NCBI GenBank assembly: GCA_047967505.1
Contig: CM106539.1
DNA from: Dipteris shenzhenensis
Lineage: Eukaryota > Polypodiophyta > Polypodiopsida > Gleicheniales
Length of the DNA stretch: 64,000 nt
Reading direction: 5' to 3' (one strand)
Part shown: positions 9,886 through 20,608 of the stretch, one piece after another
Position numbering within the stretch: the stretch's first letter is position 1
Layout: every line of letters begins with the position of its first letter
Position numbers and translations under genes: made by a program
Notes under the pieces: generated by a model
Seen by the model: the letters and a program-made list of their open reading frames with translations, nothing else
Databases searched by the model: none
Told to the model about the DNA's origin: nothing

Positions 9886-12162
9886 TTTTTTTCCCAAAAA
9901 AAGAAAGCTTCTATGAATGCTTGAAAAAAACCGTACATCTGAGCTGCCAAAAGGAGCTTAGGAAGGTAAGCACAAGAGAAAGAAGAGGCTGTCAAAAAAT
10001 AACCAGCCTGTTTCCTAGAGAACCCAACACATTGCCTAGGGAATCTCTGGAACAAGCAGGATGGGGGTTTATACATCCAAGGGATATCTTCGACGTAGAA
10101 GACGCTTGTAGGTCAACCCTTGCAGAATCGCTCCCGTCCTTCAATAGTCGCTCTCGATCCTAGAGTATCGCACTCCCAAATGGCACACAAAGTAAAGATA
10201 ATGTCCTACCAGATGGCAAAAAGGATAGCAGCTGGAGTGATCTGCTGACCTCCCAACATCCGACTGCACTGGACTCTCTCTGTTCTTTGGTGAGGGTGTC
10301 GGGTGTACATGGGAAGGTGATGATGCATCTTTCTCAAAGACCTTTGTCCATGTACTCTATATGCTAGAGAGGCTAGCCGTTATGTATAAGAAAAAGAGCA
10401 TCTTCTCTACTCTACTCGATTGCCCTACTCTGGCTAGCCAAAACCACTCCCCCGGTTGCCATTAAATATCAGGGAGGAGACAATGCTCCTAGAGCCACAA
10501 ACACCAAACGGATCCTTCTAGGGATGACAGGATTGTGCTCAGATCAATGTGCCATCCTTGCCTGTCTCAATTTGTAATAGGCCTCCAAGTCCTACTTTGT
10601 AAAACTTGCAGTGAAACAAGGATCTCCCAAAAAAAGCAAACTCTGAGAGGCACCCTTGTTTGTGAAAACTGCCCATACCAACTATGAGAGGTCCAAGGAT
10701 TGTGTAGACCTTCCCACCAAGAGGTGAGGATACCTGCGTCAAGAGTTTGCTATCCGTGTACCTGCCCCCCTGAAATGCAAGAGTTTTTATGCTCTGGTCT
10801 TTGCATCCCTATGGAGTTGGCTCCAGACTCTGAAAGATCTAGTTGGGCCACTGTCCCACTGCACCCATCCAATATGTGTCTGCTAGCCTAACATACGCCC
10901 CTATGTGTCTCGGACCTCTAGGTGTCAAATGATCAGTTGCCTCTCAAACTCCTCCCTGCAAGAAGGGTTGGAGCCCCCTAGCCAGTTGCATTTAGACTCT
11001 AAAAAGGCTCTTCATGAGGGGGGATCCCTTTCCTCTGAGGGGCGCCTCTGAAAAGATCCACTACGGGGTTGTTGCCACTATCTATCCATGTGAGGAGTGT
11101 TTCGTAGGATCTCCCTATTGAAGAAGGAACTTCTAAGGCTCCACACCTAGAATGAGATCACGAACCACTAGCTTTCTCAAGTGGGCTCTGCTCTGCATCT
11201 CTAGATCAATGATGCCCAAACCTCCTTATGTCTACGGCATGCTCACAGTGTGCCATGCCATGTAGGCTCTATTATATATTCCTTGTGCCATCCAAACCTG
11301 CCCAAAGGAAGTTGCACACCAACCATCTCAATTGCACCATACAACCCTGTGTGGAAACACCAACAAGAGGCTATATACCACAGGCGATGGCAAGAAGAAC
11401 CTGATTGATCACAAGTGCTCTAAATGCTAAGGAGAGTTTGTCTGAGCTCTTGCACTAAACCCTCTCTAGAAACGGTCTAATCAACTACTCTACTGAGATT
11501 TCCATGCCCACTTGGTAGTCGAGGTATCTCACTATCTATTTCTGTGGAATCCAACAAAAGTTAGAAGAGGCCCCCTAGTCTCAGACCTCCTGACCCACTT
11601 CTATGCTCGCGAAGAAGCCAACAGATTTGGTCTAGTTAATGCGGGCCCTAGAGGCTAGGTCATAGTAGATAGCCAAGGCCCCCCTGATGACCTCAAGGCA
11701 CACGGCTGACCACCCTCCACATTTAGAGTTTGCAGATGAACCATAAACTATGAATCTAGCATTTCCTCCTCTTGTCGCATTGACAACCTCATTCTTGTGA
11801 GACCAACCAGCTGAGATTGTAGAAAATAGCCCAATGCCTCCACTACTAAAAGAAAGAGGAAGGGGGTGAGCAGGCAGCCCATCGAACTGAGCAAAAAATA
11901 GAGATGGCCTCACCATGTGCCCTCCAATGACCACTTGGCTAGAGCTCCCTACGTATAAAGCCGAGTCCACCACTCTGAGAAATTGAGTCTTCGCATGGTG
12001 CCCTCTAAAAAGGCCACTCCACTGAGACCCCACTCTATCATATGCCTTCTTGAAATCTAAGGGAAGGATGGTGAGAGACTTCAACTCCTCCCTAGCCTAA
12101 TCTAGTGCCTCCTAGAAAGTAAAGATGTCCAAGATACTACGTACCTGAACAAATCCCATCTA

Positions 12163-12438
12163 TGTTGGGGAGTGGGAGAGGAGGAGGACATCATAGAAGA
12201 GAATGTTGGAACCAAAGAGTGAAGTGTTCCATTCATTTTAGAGGAAAGCCTCTCATTTTATAGAAAGAGAGAGAGGGTGGCCTAAATCATATGCACCTCT
12301 CCTACATCAAAGGAGATAACTCCTACATCATAGGAACTCCTAAATCAAAGGCGCCTCCCCAAGTGGGGGCCTTGCATTACATCATCACATGTGTCATGGT
12401 CCAAACACCTCATAGCACTAAGTGTGCTTCACACAATC

Positions 12439-12516
<78 letters not shown>

Positions 12517-12565
12517 ATGATCATATGACTACTAGAGAAAGCTCTTGATCACACAATTCCCAACA
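12163..12565. mobile_element. solo LTR inserted in LINE copy 1
   Basis: Begins TGTTGGGGA and ends TTCCCAACA, a complementary LTR-type terminus pair. It is flanked by ATCTA (12158-12162) and GTCTA (12566-12570), a 5-bp target duplication with one change. If the 403-bp insert and one flank are ignored, LINE sequence on both sides lines up in one reading frame, which confirms the borders. It carries a (CT)n(CA)n tract. No internal retrotransposon sequence is present, so it is a solo LTR. Confidence 0.8.
12443..12511. repeat. compound microsatellite (CT)n(CA)n
   Basis: About 36 bp of CT followed by about 33 bp of CA inside the solo LTR. Confidence 0.95.
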
Positions 12566-12991
12566 GTCTACATATCATGAATGTTGTCTGGCATGTGGGG
12601 TCTCAACTGCGCTCAAGACTTTGGCCAAGATCTTGTAAGTAGTGTCCAATAAGGTGATCGGTCTCCACTTCCTAATATTCAATCTATCTCCCCCCTTTGG
12701 AATCAAGCATATCCAGGGTCAACGTTTGCTTGGGTGTAGCCAATTGCGAAACTATTTTCAAGGCCATTTAGGGGCCATGACGCGTTGGTGGGTGAGATTT
12801 TGAATTTTGCGTTGACCCGTGCTCTTGTCGAAAGTTTTTTCAACATCATGATTGCCGCACTGGCGTAATACTGAGACATAATCTTATCATTGTCAATAGC
12901 GCAGAGCTCGATACATGGCACTATATGCATTTACTCATGAGCACAGAGACTATTGCTTTGCCTCTGGGCTGACTACATCACATAGCTTTTG

Positions 12992-13275
12992 CCTTGCCAC
13001 CTGTCATTGTGCAACTTTGCCATCTGTCTCTGCATAGCTTTGTCATATGTCACTGCGCAACAAAATCTTTTGTTACACTGACCATCGTGTTGGTTCGAGC
13101 AATGATGTTGGCATGGAGCGACCACCACGTTGGCCTAGCTATAGCACAAAACTTTTTCCTTGCCATCTATCATTGTGCAACTTTGCCATCTATCGCTGTG
13201 CAACACAATCTTTTGTTGTGCTGGCTCGAGCAATGATGTTGGCATGGAGAGATCACCATGTTGGCATGAAGACCA
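12992..13275. repeat. 166-bp tandem duplication
   Basis: CCTTGCCA(C/T)CT(G/A)TCATTGTGCAAC starts at 12992 and again at 13158, and both copies continue through CGAGCAATGATGTTGGCATGGAG. The copies are moderately diverged. No coding function is evident. Confidence 0.85.
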
Positions 13276-13319
13276 CCGTGGCAAGTCAATCCCTAAAGGG
13301 GACCCCTCAAGGTCCATAT

Positions 13320-13740
13320 TTGCAACCACCGTGCTGGTTGTTGGAGCTATTTTAGTCCTATTACTCATTGTGCAACAATTTCTCAACCACCACACTAGTT
13401 CTTCAAGCTATCTTAGTTCCAAGCTAAGGAAAATGTAGACATTTGCAATTTATGATAGTTTCCTTACAACCATTGTGCTGGTTATTGGAATTATTATAGT
13501 TCTAAACCACTACGCTAGTTATTGGAGTTATTATAGTTCTAAACCAAGGAAAATATACTCCTATGTTGAAGCTATTTTTGTCCTACTAGTCCTTGTGCAA
13601 CAATTTTTGCTAGTTCTTGGAGCTATTTTAGTGCTATTTTAGCTCCAAGATAAGGAAAATATAGTCCTATTTTAGAGCTATTTTAGTCCTTAGTAACAAT
13701 TACTTGTGCAGCAATCGCACCGGTTGCAATGAATCCTAAA
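13320..13740. repeat. degenerate repeats with core ACCACCGTGCTGGTT
   Basis: The core recurs at about 13326, 13386, 13470 and 13507 with changes, each followed by TTGGAGCTATTTTAGT-type sequence and separated by AAGGAAAATATA. The same core, in both orientations, appears again at 15.9-18.6 kb. No gene is recognised. Confidence 0.65.
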
Positions 13741-14315
13741 TGAGGGCATCTGGGAACCATTTGCACTACAGTAACGAGAATTTTTTCAATAGTTTCTTGT
13801 GCAACGATGCCTATGGATGCAGTAAAATGTAAACGAGGGCAAAAATATTCCATTTGTGCTTCTTTAAAGCCACTTTCACTACCGAAGTAACAACAACAAT
13901 AGTTTTTGCGATAATGGTACTACATTGAAATTGAAACAAAAGAAATTACATCTGATAGTTTTTGCAATAATAGTATTACATCAAAATTGAAACAAAATAA
14001 ATTATATCCAAAGCAAATATTTAACAAAAAAGATTCCATCCAACAATGCTAGCACTTTGTCTTTGTGACACTTAAACACTTTTCGCACTTGAGAGCACCA
14101 CCGTTGTGGCGGGACCTAGTGTCACTTTTTTCTCTTGTTAGCACTTTCTTACACTTTTGACTTGGTGCCTTGTATGTAGGGGTCAATACGAACACCTCGT
14201 AGTGCTATCGTAGTTCGCACTTCCTTACAAATTTGACCCGAAACTCCTCATATGCAAGGGACAATACGAGCACCTAGTAATTGAACATAACCTTCTTCAT
14301 AGCAACTTCCTTTAA
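13741..14315. other. no recognisable gene
   Basis: Mixed AT-rich sequence with short internal duplications (for example GATAGTTTTTGCAATAATAGTA near 13955 and a similar stretch near 13898). No protein or RNA gene recognised. Confidence 0.5.
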
Positions 14316-14535
14316 GGCACTAGGAGAGAGAACTCAACTTGGTGGTAAGCTCAATTGAGCACAACCTTCAACAGTGGACAAGGAACTCAATCCAATGGTA
14401 GTGAACTCCAGCACACCGATGCATGCTCTCAATGTGTTAGAGCTCATCACCAAGTTGAGTTCTCCTTCCGGCGTGTCGAAAGTTGTGCTCAATTACAAGA
14501 GGCTCATCACCAAGTTGAATTCTCTCCTAGTGCCT
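14316..14535. repeat. foldback repeat of about 55-bp arms
   Basis: The left arm begins GGCACTAGGAGAGAGAACTC and continues through TTGAGCACAACC; the right arm (about 14477-14535) is its imperfect reverse complement. A partial third copy (CATCACCAAGTTGAGTTCTC) lies between them. The arrangement suits a MITE-like foldback or an inverted duplication. Confidence 0.75.
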
Positions 14536-14626
14536 GATGGAACAATGACGACTGACATTCATAGCTGAGAACAGGATCATATGTGACGGACTTGAAATCC
14601 ATTTTGCAATCCCCCCCTTAAGACCC

Positions 14627-14710
14627 GTTTCCCTTGGCTCCCCATCTTGCAACTTACTTGGTCATGGCTATGGTTGGTGGAGTGTTGCAAGATGGAGAGC
14701 CAAGGCAAAC
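14627..14710. repeat. 27-bp near-perfect hairpin, 30-base loop
   Basis: Arms 14627-14653 and 14684-14710 are reverse complements at 25 of 27 positions (core CTTGGCTC(C/T)CCATCTTGCAAC). Total length is 84 bases, a plausible size for a small-RNA precursor, but I do not recognise either arm as a known miRNA, so a foldback TE relic is equally possible. Confidence 0.8.
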
Positions 14711-14960
14711 AATGGATCCCATGACTTGGGCAGCATTATGAAGGGGCATCGAGGTTGCATCCAAAGATTCATTATAGGGGTTGAAGGGGGCTTGGAGAGC
14801 GTGAAAGGGGGTAGGAGAGGAATTTACCTGGGTGTGGTGAATCGTTTCTGTGCCCTTAAGCCCTTTATATAGCTAGTTCTTATGTCAGTTTGTGCGACTC
14901 TGGGTGTCTATCGCTACTAAGAGCACACAATCCACCCGCTGGACTTTACTCTAGTAGCCC
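14711..14960. other. no recognisable gene
   Basis: Spacer between the hairpin and the 160-bp array. TTTATATAG at about 14868 resembles a TATA box but has no gene behind it. Confidence 0.4.
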
Positions 14961-15365
14961 ACCCTAGCGCAGGCGATCATATACATCATTGTCTAGCCAT
15001 GATGTACGATTAGATGGTTGCCATGGGAGAATTTCTCGGTCATTGGAGCCAACATCATAATAATTCAATGGGATGAGGGGGGAGGAGCGGTGGCACATGC
15101 ACCCAGCTTGCTGGTAGCTCGGCCTAGTATAGGCAGTCATATACATCATCGTCTAGCCATGGCATGCGATTAGATGGTTGCCATGGGAGAATTTCTCAGT
15201 TATCGGAGCCAAGATCATGATAATTCAATGGGATGAGTGGGGAGGAGCGATGGCATATGGACCGAGCTTGGTGGTAGCACAACCTACCGTAGGCGGTCAT
15301 ATACATCATCGTCTAGCCATGACGTGCAATTAAATGGTTGCCATGGGAGAATTTCTTGGTCATCA
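14961..15365. repeat. 160-bp tandem array, about 2.5 copies
   Basis: TCATATACATCAT(T/C)GTCTAGCC recurs with a period of exactly 160 bp (anchors at 14971, 15131 and 15291). Each unit contains GGTTGCCATGGGAGAATTTC and AATTCAATGGGATGAG. Units are roughly 85-90% alike by eye. The unit is nucleosome-sized, as many satellites are, but the array is very short. Confidence 0.9.
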
Positions 15366-15379
15366 AAAAATTCTAACAG

Positions 15380-15870
15380 TCTGATATGTTCTCATAGTCT
15401 AACTTTAGCTTAATGCTAATCTGAGCGTGCGAATTAGATGGTCCCTCATGCAAAGTCATTGTTATTACAGTCTAATTCTAACTCAATGCTAATCTGAGCT
15501 TGTGAACTAGATGGCCCCTCATGCAAAGTCATTGTTATTACAATCAATTGAAGAAAGGCAACAATAAAATAGGACATCAGATTAGCATTGAGTCGGTTCA
15601 TCAGACTGTAACAACAATAGTTCTCGGTCATAAGAACAAGAACTATTGTTAGTACAGTCTGATGAACTGATTGAATGCTAATCTAGGCTTGTGAACTAGA
15701 TGGTGGTCCCCCATGCAAAGTCATTGTTATTACAGTCTGATTCTGGCTCAATGCTAATCTGAGCCTATGAATTAGATGGTCCCTCATGCACAATCATTGT
15801 TATTACAATCTGATTCCGGCTGACTGCTAATCTGAATCTATGAATTAGATGGTCCCTCATGCATAATCAT
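15380..15870. repeat. 73-74-bp tandem array with one inverted unit
   Basis: The unit contains AATGCTAATCTGAG and AGATGG(T/C)CCCTCATGCAAAGTC, with anchors at 15451, 15524, 15716, 15790 and 15864. Between the second and third anchors one unit is inverted: arms 15578-15624 and 15639-15686 are reverse complements over about 47 bp, giving a hairpin of about 110 bases within the array. Confidence 0.9.
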
Positions 15871-16158
15871 CGTCACAAAAACAAGCATGGTGGTTTTTTG
15901 TGATTAGTATACTATTTGGGATTTACATTTTCCCTTGTTTGGAATTTATTGATTGGGATTTACTAAAACAAGCGCGGTGGTTGTTTGGGATTTACTAAAG
16001 GTTATATTTTGTGGGCGTTGTAGTAGTTAATCCTAAACCAACAAAAATGCATTTCCTTGCCAGTGCCTACCTCTTCTAGCCTTAACTATCATACAAATAA
16101 CCTATCACATTCATCAAGGTAATGTGTGGGGAATCTATCAGTACACGGATCTTCAAAG

Positions 16159-16600
16159 ATGGCAAATATCTCATTGGATTACATCGTTGAGCATGTCAAG
16201 ATGGCTTGATTTGACATATTAGAATATGTGAACAAATACAGCTTGGATAGCAAGAGAGCAACTAGTTTAAAAACCCAACAACTCTCGAGTGAAGGAACAA
16301 AGATGGAAAGCCACAACACCAATGATATTTTTTCTATCGCTTGTCTTGAGCTTGATGAAGCCATTTCGCAAGGGATCCCTCGACAACCCAAGATTATCGT
16401 AGATGAGATTGATTGCTTGGAGAAGGAACATAGAGTTCCTAAGAGTGTCATTCACAAGATGGTCATATTGTAGGAGGAGCTGTGGGAAGGCCTTCAATAC
16501 TATAAGAACCCACAGTTTGCGAAATATGTTGCTGAAGGATCCCATTGTGCGAAGTGTCGAGCCCTTGTCTTGGAATCCTTGTGTAAATATAAAGTCCTTC
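16159..16600 (+). pseudogene. unidentified protein-coding relic, about 150 codons
   Basis: From ATG 16159 one frame reads MANISLDYIVEHVK, meets TGA at 16207, then stays open through SACLELDEAI-like sequence (written IACLELDEAISQGIPRQPKI) to TAG at 16471, and continues with EELWEGLQYYKNPQFAKYVA to about 16610. Only two stops interrupt 150 codons, and both would arise from single C-to-T changes (CGA to TGA, CAG to TAG). Acidic and Leu-rich composition suggests a helical protein. A retroelement gag-like protein or a degraded host gene are both possible; I do not recognise the family. Confidence 0.4.
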
Positions 16601-17990
16601 AAAGATCTCAGACTTGATCTCTTGGAATCTTGGATTAATATTACCCAGGACTTTTTTAGGGGGTAACCACCCCTCTGAAATAGTCGGCTTTTCAATAGAA
16701 CTTTAGAAAATTGTCTTCTTTTTTTAAAAAAAGAGTAGTAAATTGCCTTTGTATTTATCCATCCTTAGATACGATGGAGGTCTCTTTTTAAAATGTAGAA
16801 GAGTAAAACTTGGTTGTATACTACCCGGGTATGGAGCTTTAGGGGCTAACTATACATTTGGCTTTTCTATATAACTTCAGTTTTAAAGTTATAATTCACC
16901 ATTTATCTATCCTTGGATATGACTGCTTCACTCAGTTGGACTTTATAATTTGAAAATGTTGCATTTAGTTGGATTATTTAGTTGGATTCAAAGCTGGTTC
17001 TATTTTCTTATGACTGCTTCACTCACTTGGACTTTATAATTTGAAAATGTTTCCTTGAGTTGCACTTTATAATTTGATGGAAATTTTCCAATAATATAGA
17101 ACGATTCCATAGAGCGTAATTCATTTAGGACTTATGGTCACCAGACCGATGGTGGCTAAATTCTGATAATAGATAAAGAGAACCAACCTAAAGGGGACTG
17201 TTTTACTATAGCACTTTGCAACAATATGATCCATTTTAGCATAGCAAGGCGGTAGTATAGGATAAGTGGTCGCCAGCATAGTGGTTGGTTGCACACTAGG
17301 ATATTAATTGCTACCAGCGTGGTGGTTTGCTTCTATTATTACAAGATGAATGGTATGCAATTCATTCGTTTAGGATTTGTGGTCATAGCCTGGCAGTTAA
17401 AATTTGGCAATATTTAAAGAGAACCAGCCTATAGAGGATGCCATAAACAAATGCATTTTCTAGTATTTCACTACCATGGTGGTTGAAATATGACAATAAT
17501 TAAAGAGAACCAACCTGTTTGTGGGAGCTATTTTCCTTGTGTGCAACCTTGGGATTTACCAAAACAAGCACGGTGGTTGTTTGGGACACATGATGAGGAT
17601 CCAAGTGGCCTTTCTTGTGACACATGGTGAGGATCTAGGTCGCCTATAGAATGCACATTCATCGAGGAGACATGGCCATCGATCCCATTGGAGCAATGCT
17701 CCAATACGACTAGATCTCAAGTCATTCACAGCTTGCCTGCACAGGTCAAAGCCTATGTGTGTTTGGCAAATCGGCAACAATAAACCTTCCTGACTTTGAG
17801 TTTCCTAATGCACCAGGGCTTCCAATGCTCAAAGTCCCTTTGCCTAATTAAAATGTCAGGATTCTAATCCATAAAATTGAGATACAATCTGTCTACTGAC
17901 CCAACATGCAGGCCCCCTTTTTGCACTACTATGAGGAAAATAATACAAAATACAGTATGTGCAAAAATGCTGTCTAATTAAACTAATCAA
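16601..17990. other. no gene; scattered AACCAGCxCGGTGGTT cores
   Basis: Contains repeats such as ATGACTGCTTCACTCA(G/C)TTGGACTTTATAATTTGAAAATG (about 16920 and 17012) and several copies of the CGGTGGTT core (about 17272, 17322, 17470, 17565), in the opposite orientation to those at 13.3 kb. No gene is recognised. Confidence 0.5.
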
Positions 17991-18720
17991 CCTACATGAA
18001 AACAAAGCAATTTCAACCCCTGGGCTGATTTAATGTAGTCATATATAATAAGATAATAGTAAAACAAAACAATTTCAACCACCGCATTGGTTTAGGACAA
18101 TCACAATTTCAACGATTGGGCTAGTTTAGGACACGGTCACAATTTCAACCACCAGGTTGGTTTAGGACAGTCACTATTTCAACTATCGGACTGGTTTAGC
18201 CTGACGATCACAATTAGACAATAACAAGTATATTGCTTTTCATTTCTAAATTTCACAATTAGAAAATAGCAATATATTTCTTTTCATTTCTATACCAATA
18301 TATTGCTTTTCATTTCTTTATTTCTATTCAACCACAATTAAATCAGATACTGCTATTTGACTTAAAACAGCACCGGGCTAGCTTAGGACAATCACAATCA
18401 CATTAAGTCCAAGCCATCTCGGTCTAGAAATTAAGTGGTATATGACCCGAGTAGTAGGAAATTAAATTTAGCTAATTTAAGTACTAAGGAACACATTATT
18501 TTCAACCACCGAGCTAGTCAACAACTAATGTACGTTCAACAAGACTGGTGTTTGAGTTGAACTAGCCATGGCTGTATGACGTTCAAACCACTGGGCTTGT
18601 TTAGTAAAATAACAATATATTTTTGTTCTGTTTGTGAAATATATTGCTGCTACTTTTTGTTCAATCACAAGATAAGCACATAACTAGTATTTGAGCTAAA
18701 CCAACCACTGTTGCATGATG
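17991..18720. repeat. degenerate tandem repeat AATTTCAACCACCGxxxTGGTTTAGGACA
   Basis: About five copies between 18060 and 18205 with a period near 42 bp, then scattered copies to about 18600. The core ACCACCGxGCTGGTTTAG is the one seen at 13.3 kb. ATATTGCTTTTCATTTCT is also repeated (about 18230 and 18300). Non-coding. Confidence 0.65.
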
Positions 18721-19076
18721 TGTTGAGATATCGAGCTCCACTCATGAAATGCCAGGGTGACCGTTGTGCATTAATGTCACCGACTTGTTGGCTGCAGATG
18801 CGGTTGGTACACCGCCCATGAATAATAGCTGGATGATAGCTATCTTTATGTACTCTAGTTAGTGGCTCAGTTAGTATGCCACCTTAGTTAGCTGAGTTTA
18901 GTTTGGGACCCATGACATATAGGGTTCACCTATTCTTTTGTACTTAGAGTTCTTTTGGCTTTCATAACTAAGAAGAGGAAAACTATTTTTAGCCTCCATC
19001 TTTGTGTGTATTCCCCCATTGTGTATGTGAGAAAGCCACAAGTGAGACTCCTTCCTTCTCTCCCACACTCTTCACA
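18721..19076 (+). mobile_element. 5' LTR of the Ty1/copia element
   Basis: Starts TGTTGAGATATC and ends CTTCACA directly before the primer-binding site; about 356 bp, a usual size for short plant copia LTRs. The right edge is firm because of the primer site. The left edge is inferred from the TG start. No 3' LTR is present in the window. Confidence 0.65.
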
Positions 19077-19088
19077 TGGTATCAGAGC
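19077..19088 (+). other. primer-binding site, tRNA-iMet
   Basis: TGGTATCAGAGC is an exact match to the 3' end complement of plant initiator tRNA-Met used by most plant Ty1/copia elements. It lies immediately after the LTR. Confidence 0.95.
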
Positions 19089-19645
19089 TCGGTTCGTAGT
19101 AAGGAGCTCAAGAAAGCAAACCAAGTTCACGGTGTCCTAGTAAGAGTATCAGTGTTGCTTTCCTTTTTTTGAGTTTGGGAGCAAATCTATGCAGGTAGCA
19201 TAGCCGGAAAGTGCAAGAGTGCACTGTCTCAGATTAGGACGTCCTTTGCAGTGTGGCGAGAGGACAGTATGTGCTACGGGTGAGGGCAAAGCCCTTGGTG
19301 AAATTATTTTTTTGATTCGAGGCCATTTTGGGGCCCGTTTTGGTGGCGAAAGTTTTCCACAGACACTCAGGAAAGTGCCCTATTTTTATTGTGCGACCAC
19401 TGTTTTGCAGGTCGGTGAAAAGTTATCACAGAAATTACATCGTATGCCTGTGCGCAGAGATATTGGAAGTGACAAAATCATTCTTATTGGAAGTGACAAA
19501 ATCATTCTTATTGCTTGTTGATGCATAATCGTCACTAGGAGTGACTGTGTGGTCAAATACCACTCTCGTCAGTTTTGCAGATTTGCCCTTGTGAGGCAAA
19601 AGTTGTGTTTTTTTGCAGTGACAGAATATTTTGCAGTGTTTTGTA
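19089..19645 (+). other. leader of the copia element
   Basis: Untranslated leader between primer site and gag. It holds a 24-bp tandem duplication (TTGGAAGTGACAAAATCATT...) at about 19462-19509. No other feature is recognised. Confidence 0.6.
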
Positions 19646-20608
19646 ATGGCGTCTGATGCTCTTTCACAGATTGTCACTGAAAAGCTTGATAAGAACAACT
19701 TCCAAGCATGGAAGTTTAGAATGACGAATTTCCTTAAGAAAAAAGGCTATTGTGAGTTCATTACTGGAGTTGAACAAGAACCAGTTATTCCTAATGTTCC
19801 CAATCAATAGGAGTTGCAAGCATTTAAAGGCTAGCATGAGAGAGTCAGAAAAGTTATGTACTGGCTGTTTATAAGTATTTTAGATTCTATGATTGTGCAT
19901 ATTCAGGATGCAAGCACGCCGAAGGAGGCATGGGATACTTTGACAAAAATGTATAGCACAAATATGCAAGCTAGGAAAATGCAACTCAAGCAGGGGTTGC
20001 ATAATGTGCAGAGAGAAAATATGAGCATCAATGACTACCACATGAAGGTGAAGAAGATTGCAGATGCACTTGCTTCTATTGGGTCACCAGTGGAAGATGA
20101 TGATTTAGTTTATGTAACCTTGCATGGTCTAGGAAAGGATTATGCACAATTCCGGACATCCATTGCCGTCCGTGAGAATTTTCCTGATTTTGAGGAGTTG
20201 ATTGCTCTTCTAATTTTTGAAGAGCAGAGAAATGGTGGTGCATCTTCTTCAGGAGGAACTTCAAAAGAAGTTTTCTTCTACTCAAATGCTAGAAGAGTTA
20301 GAGGCAGAGGTAGAGCACGCCGATTTGGAGGCCGTGGCAGAAATCAGAATATGTAGCAAATTCAAGAAAACCAGTCCTATGGAGGAGGACATGGTAACTT
20401 TAGAGGCAGGGGGAGCCAAAGAGGTCGTGGTGGATGGTAGAGAGGCCAAAATGCAAATAGCAATGTTGAATGCTACTACTGTGGTAAAATGGGTCATATG
20501 GTTAAAGACTGCTATAAAAAGTAGAATGACATCATGACTGAAAAATTGCAGCAAGGCAATTATGCATCCTCTAGTAGATAGGGTGATGACAAAAATGAGC
20601 ATCTGTTT
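19646..20608 (+). pseudogene. Ty1/copia gag
   Basis: ATG 19646 opens MASDALSQIVTEKLDKNNFQ, a typical copia gag start (LxxxNFxxWK). The UBN2-type capsid region follows, with ALASIGSPVEDDDLVYVTLH at about 20060-20130. An Arg/Gly-rich stretch is followed by a complete zinc knuckle, CYYCGKMGHMVKDC (CX2CX4HX4C, about 20471-20512). The frame is interrupted only by TAG stops at 19808, 19832, 20354, 20438, 20522 and 20579; there is no frameshift in this part. Five of these six would be explained by CAG (Gln), and the one at 19832 by TGG (Trp). The protein would coat the RNA and form the virus-like particle; this copy is dead. Confidence 0.9.

Larger units (their letters stand above)
9886..12960 (-). 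pseudogene. L1-like LINE reverse transcriptase relic, copy 1
   Basis: Minus-strand non-LTR retrotransposon. Reading from high to low coordinates, the frame shows LIPKGGDRLNIRKWRPITLL (about 12710-12600), then GFVQVRSILD, LDFKKAYDRV (about 12050) and further RT-type sequence, then IDLEMQSRAHLRKLV (about 11190), as in plant L1 ORF2 proteins. The usual RQGCPLSP and FADD motifs are not readable, and stops are frequent, several TAG at expected Trp or Gln. The 3' end is probably near 9886, where GTTTTTTTTCCC on the plus strand could be an oligo(A) tail. The tail-proximal part (10090-10150) is clearly related to a second copy at about 57.0 kb. The element is interrupted by a solo LTR (12163-12565). 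The 5' limit is uncertain. Confidence 0.8.
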
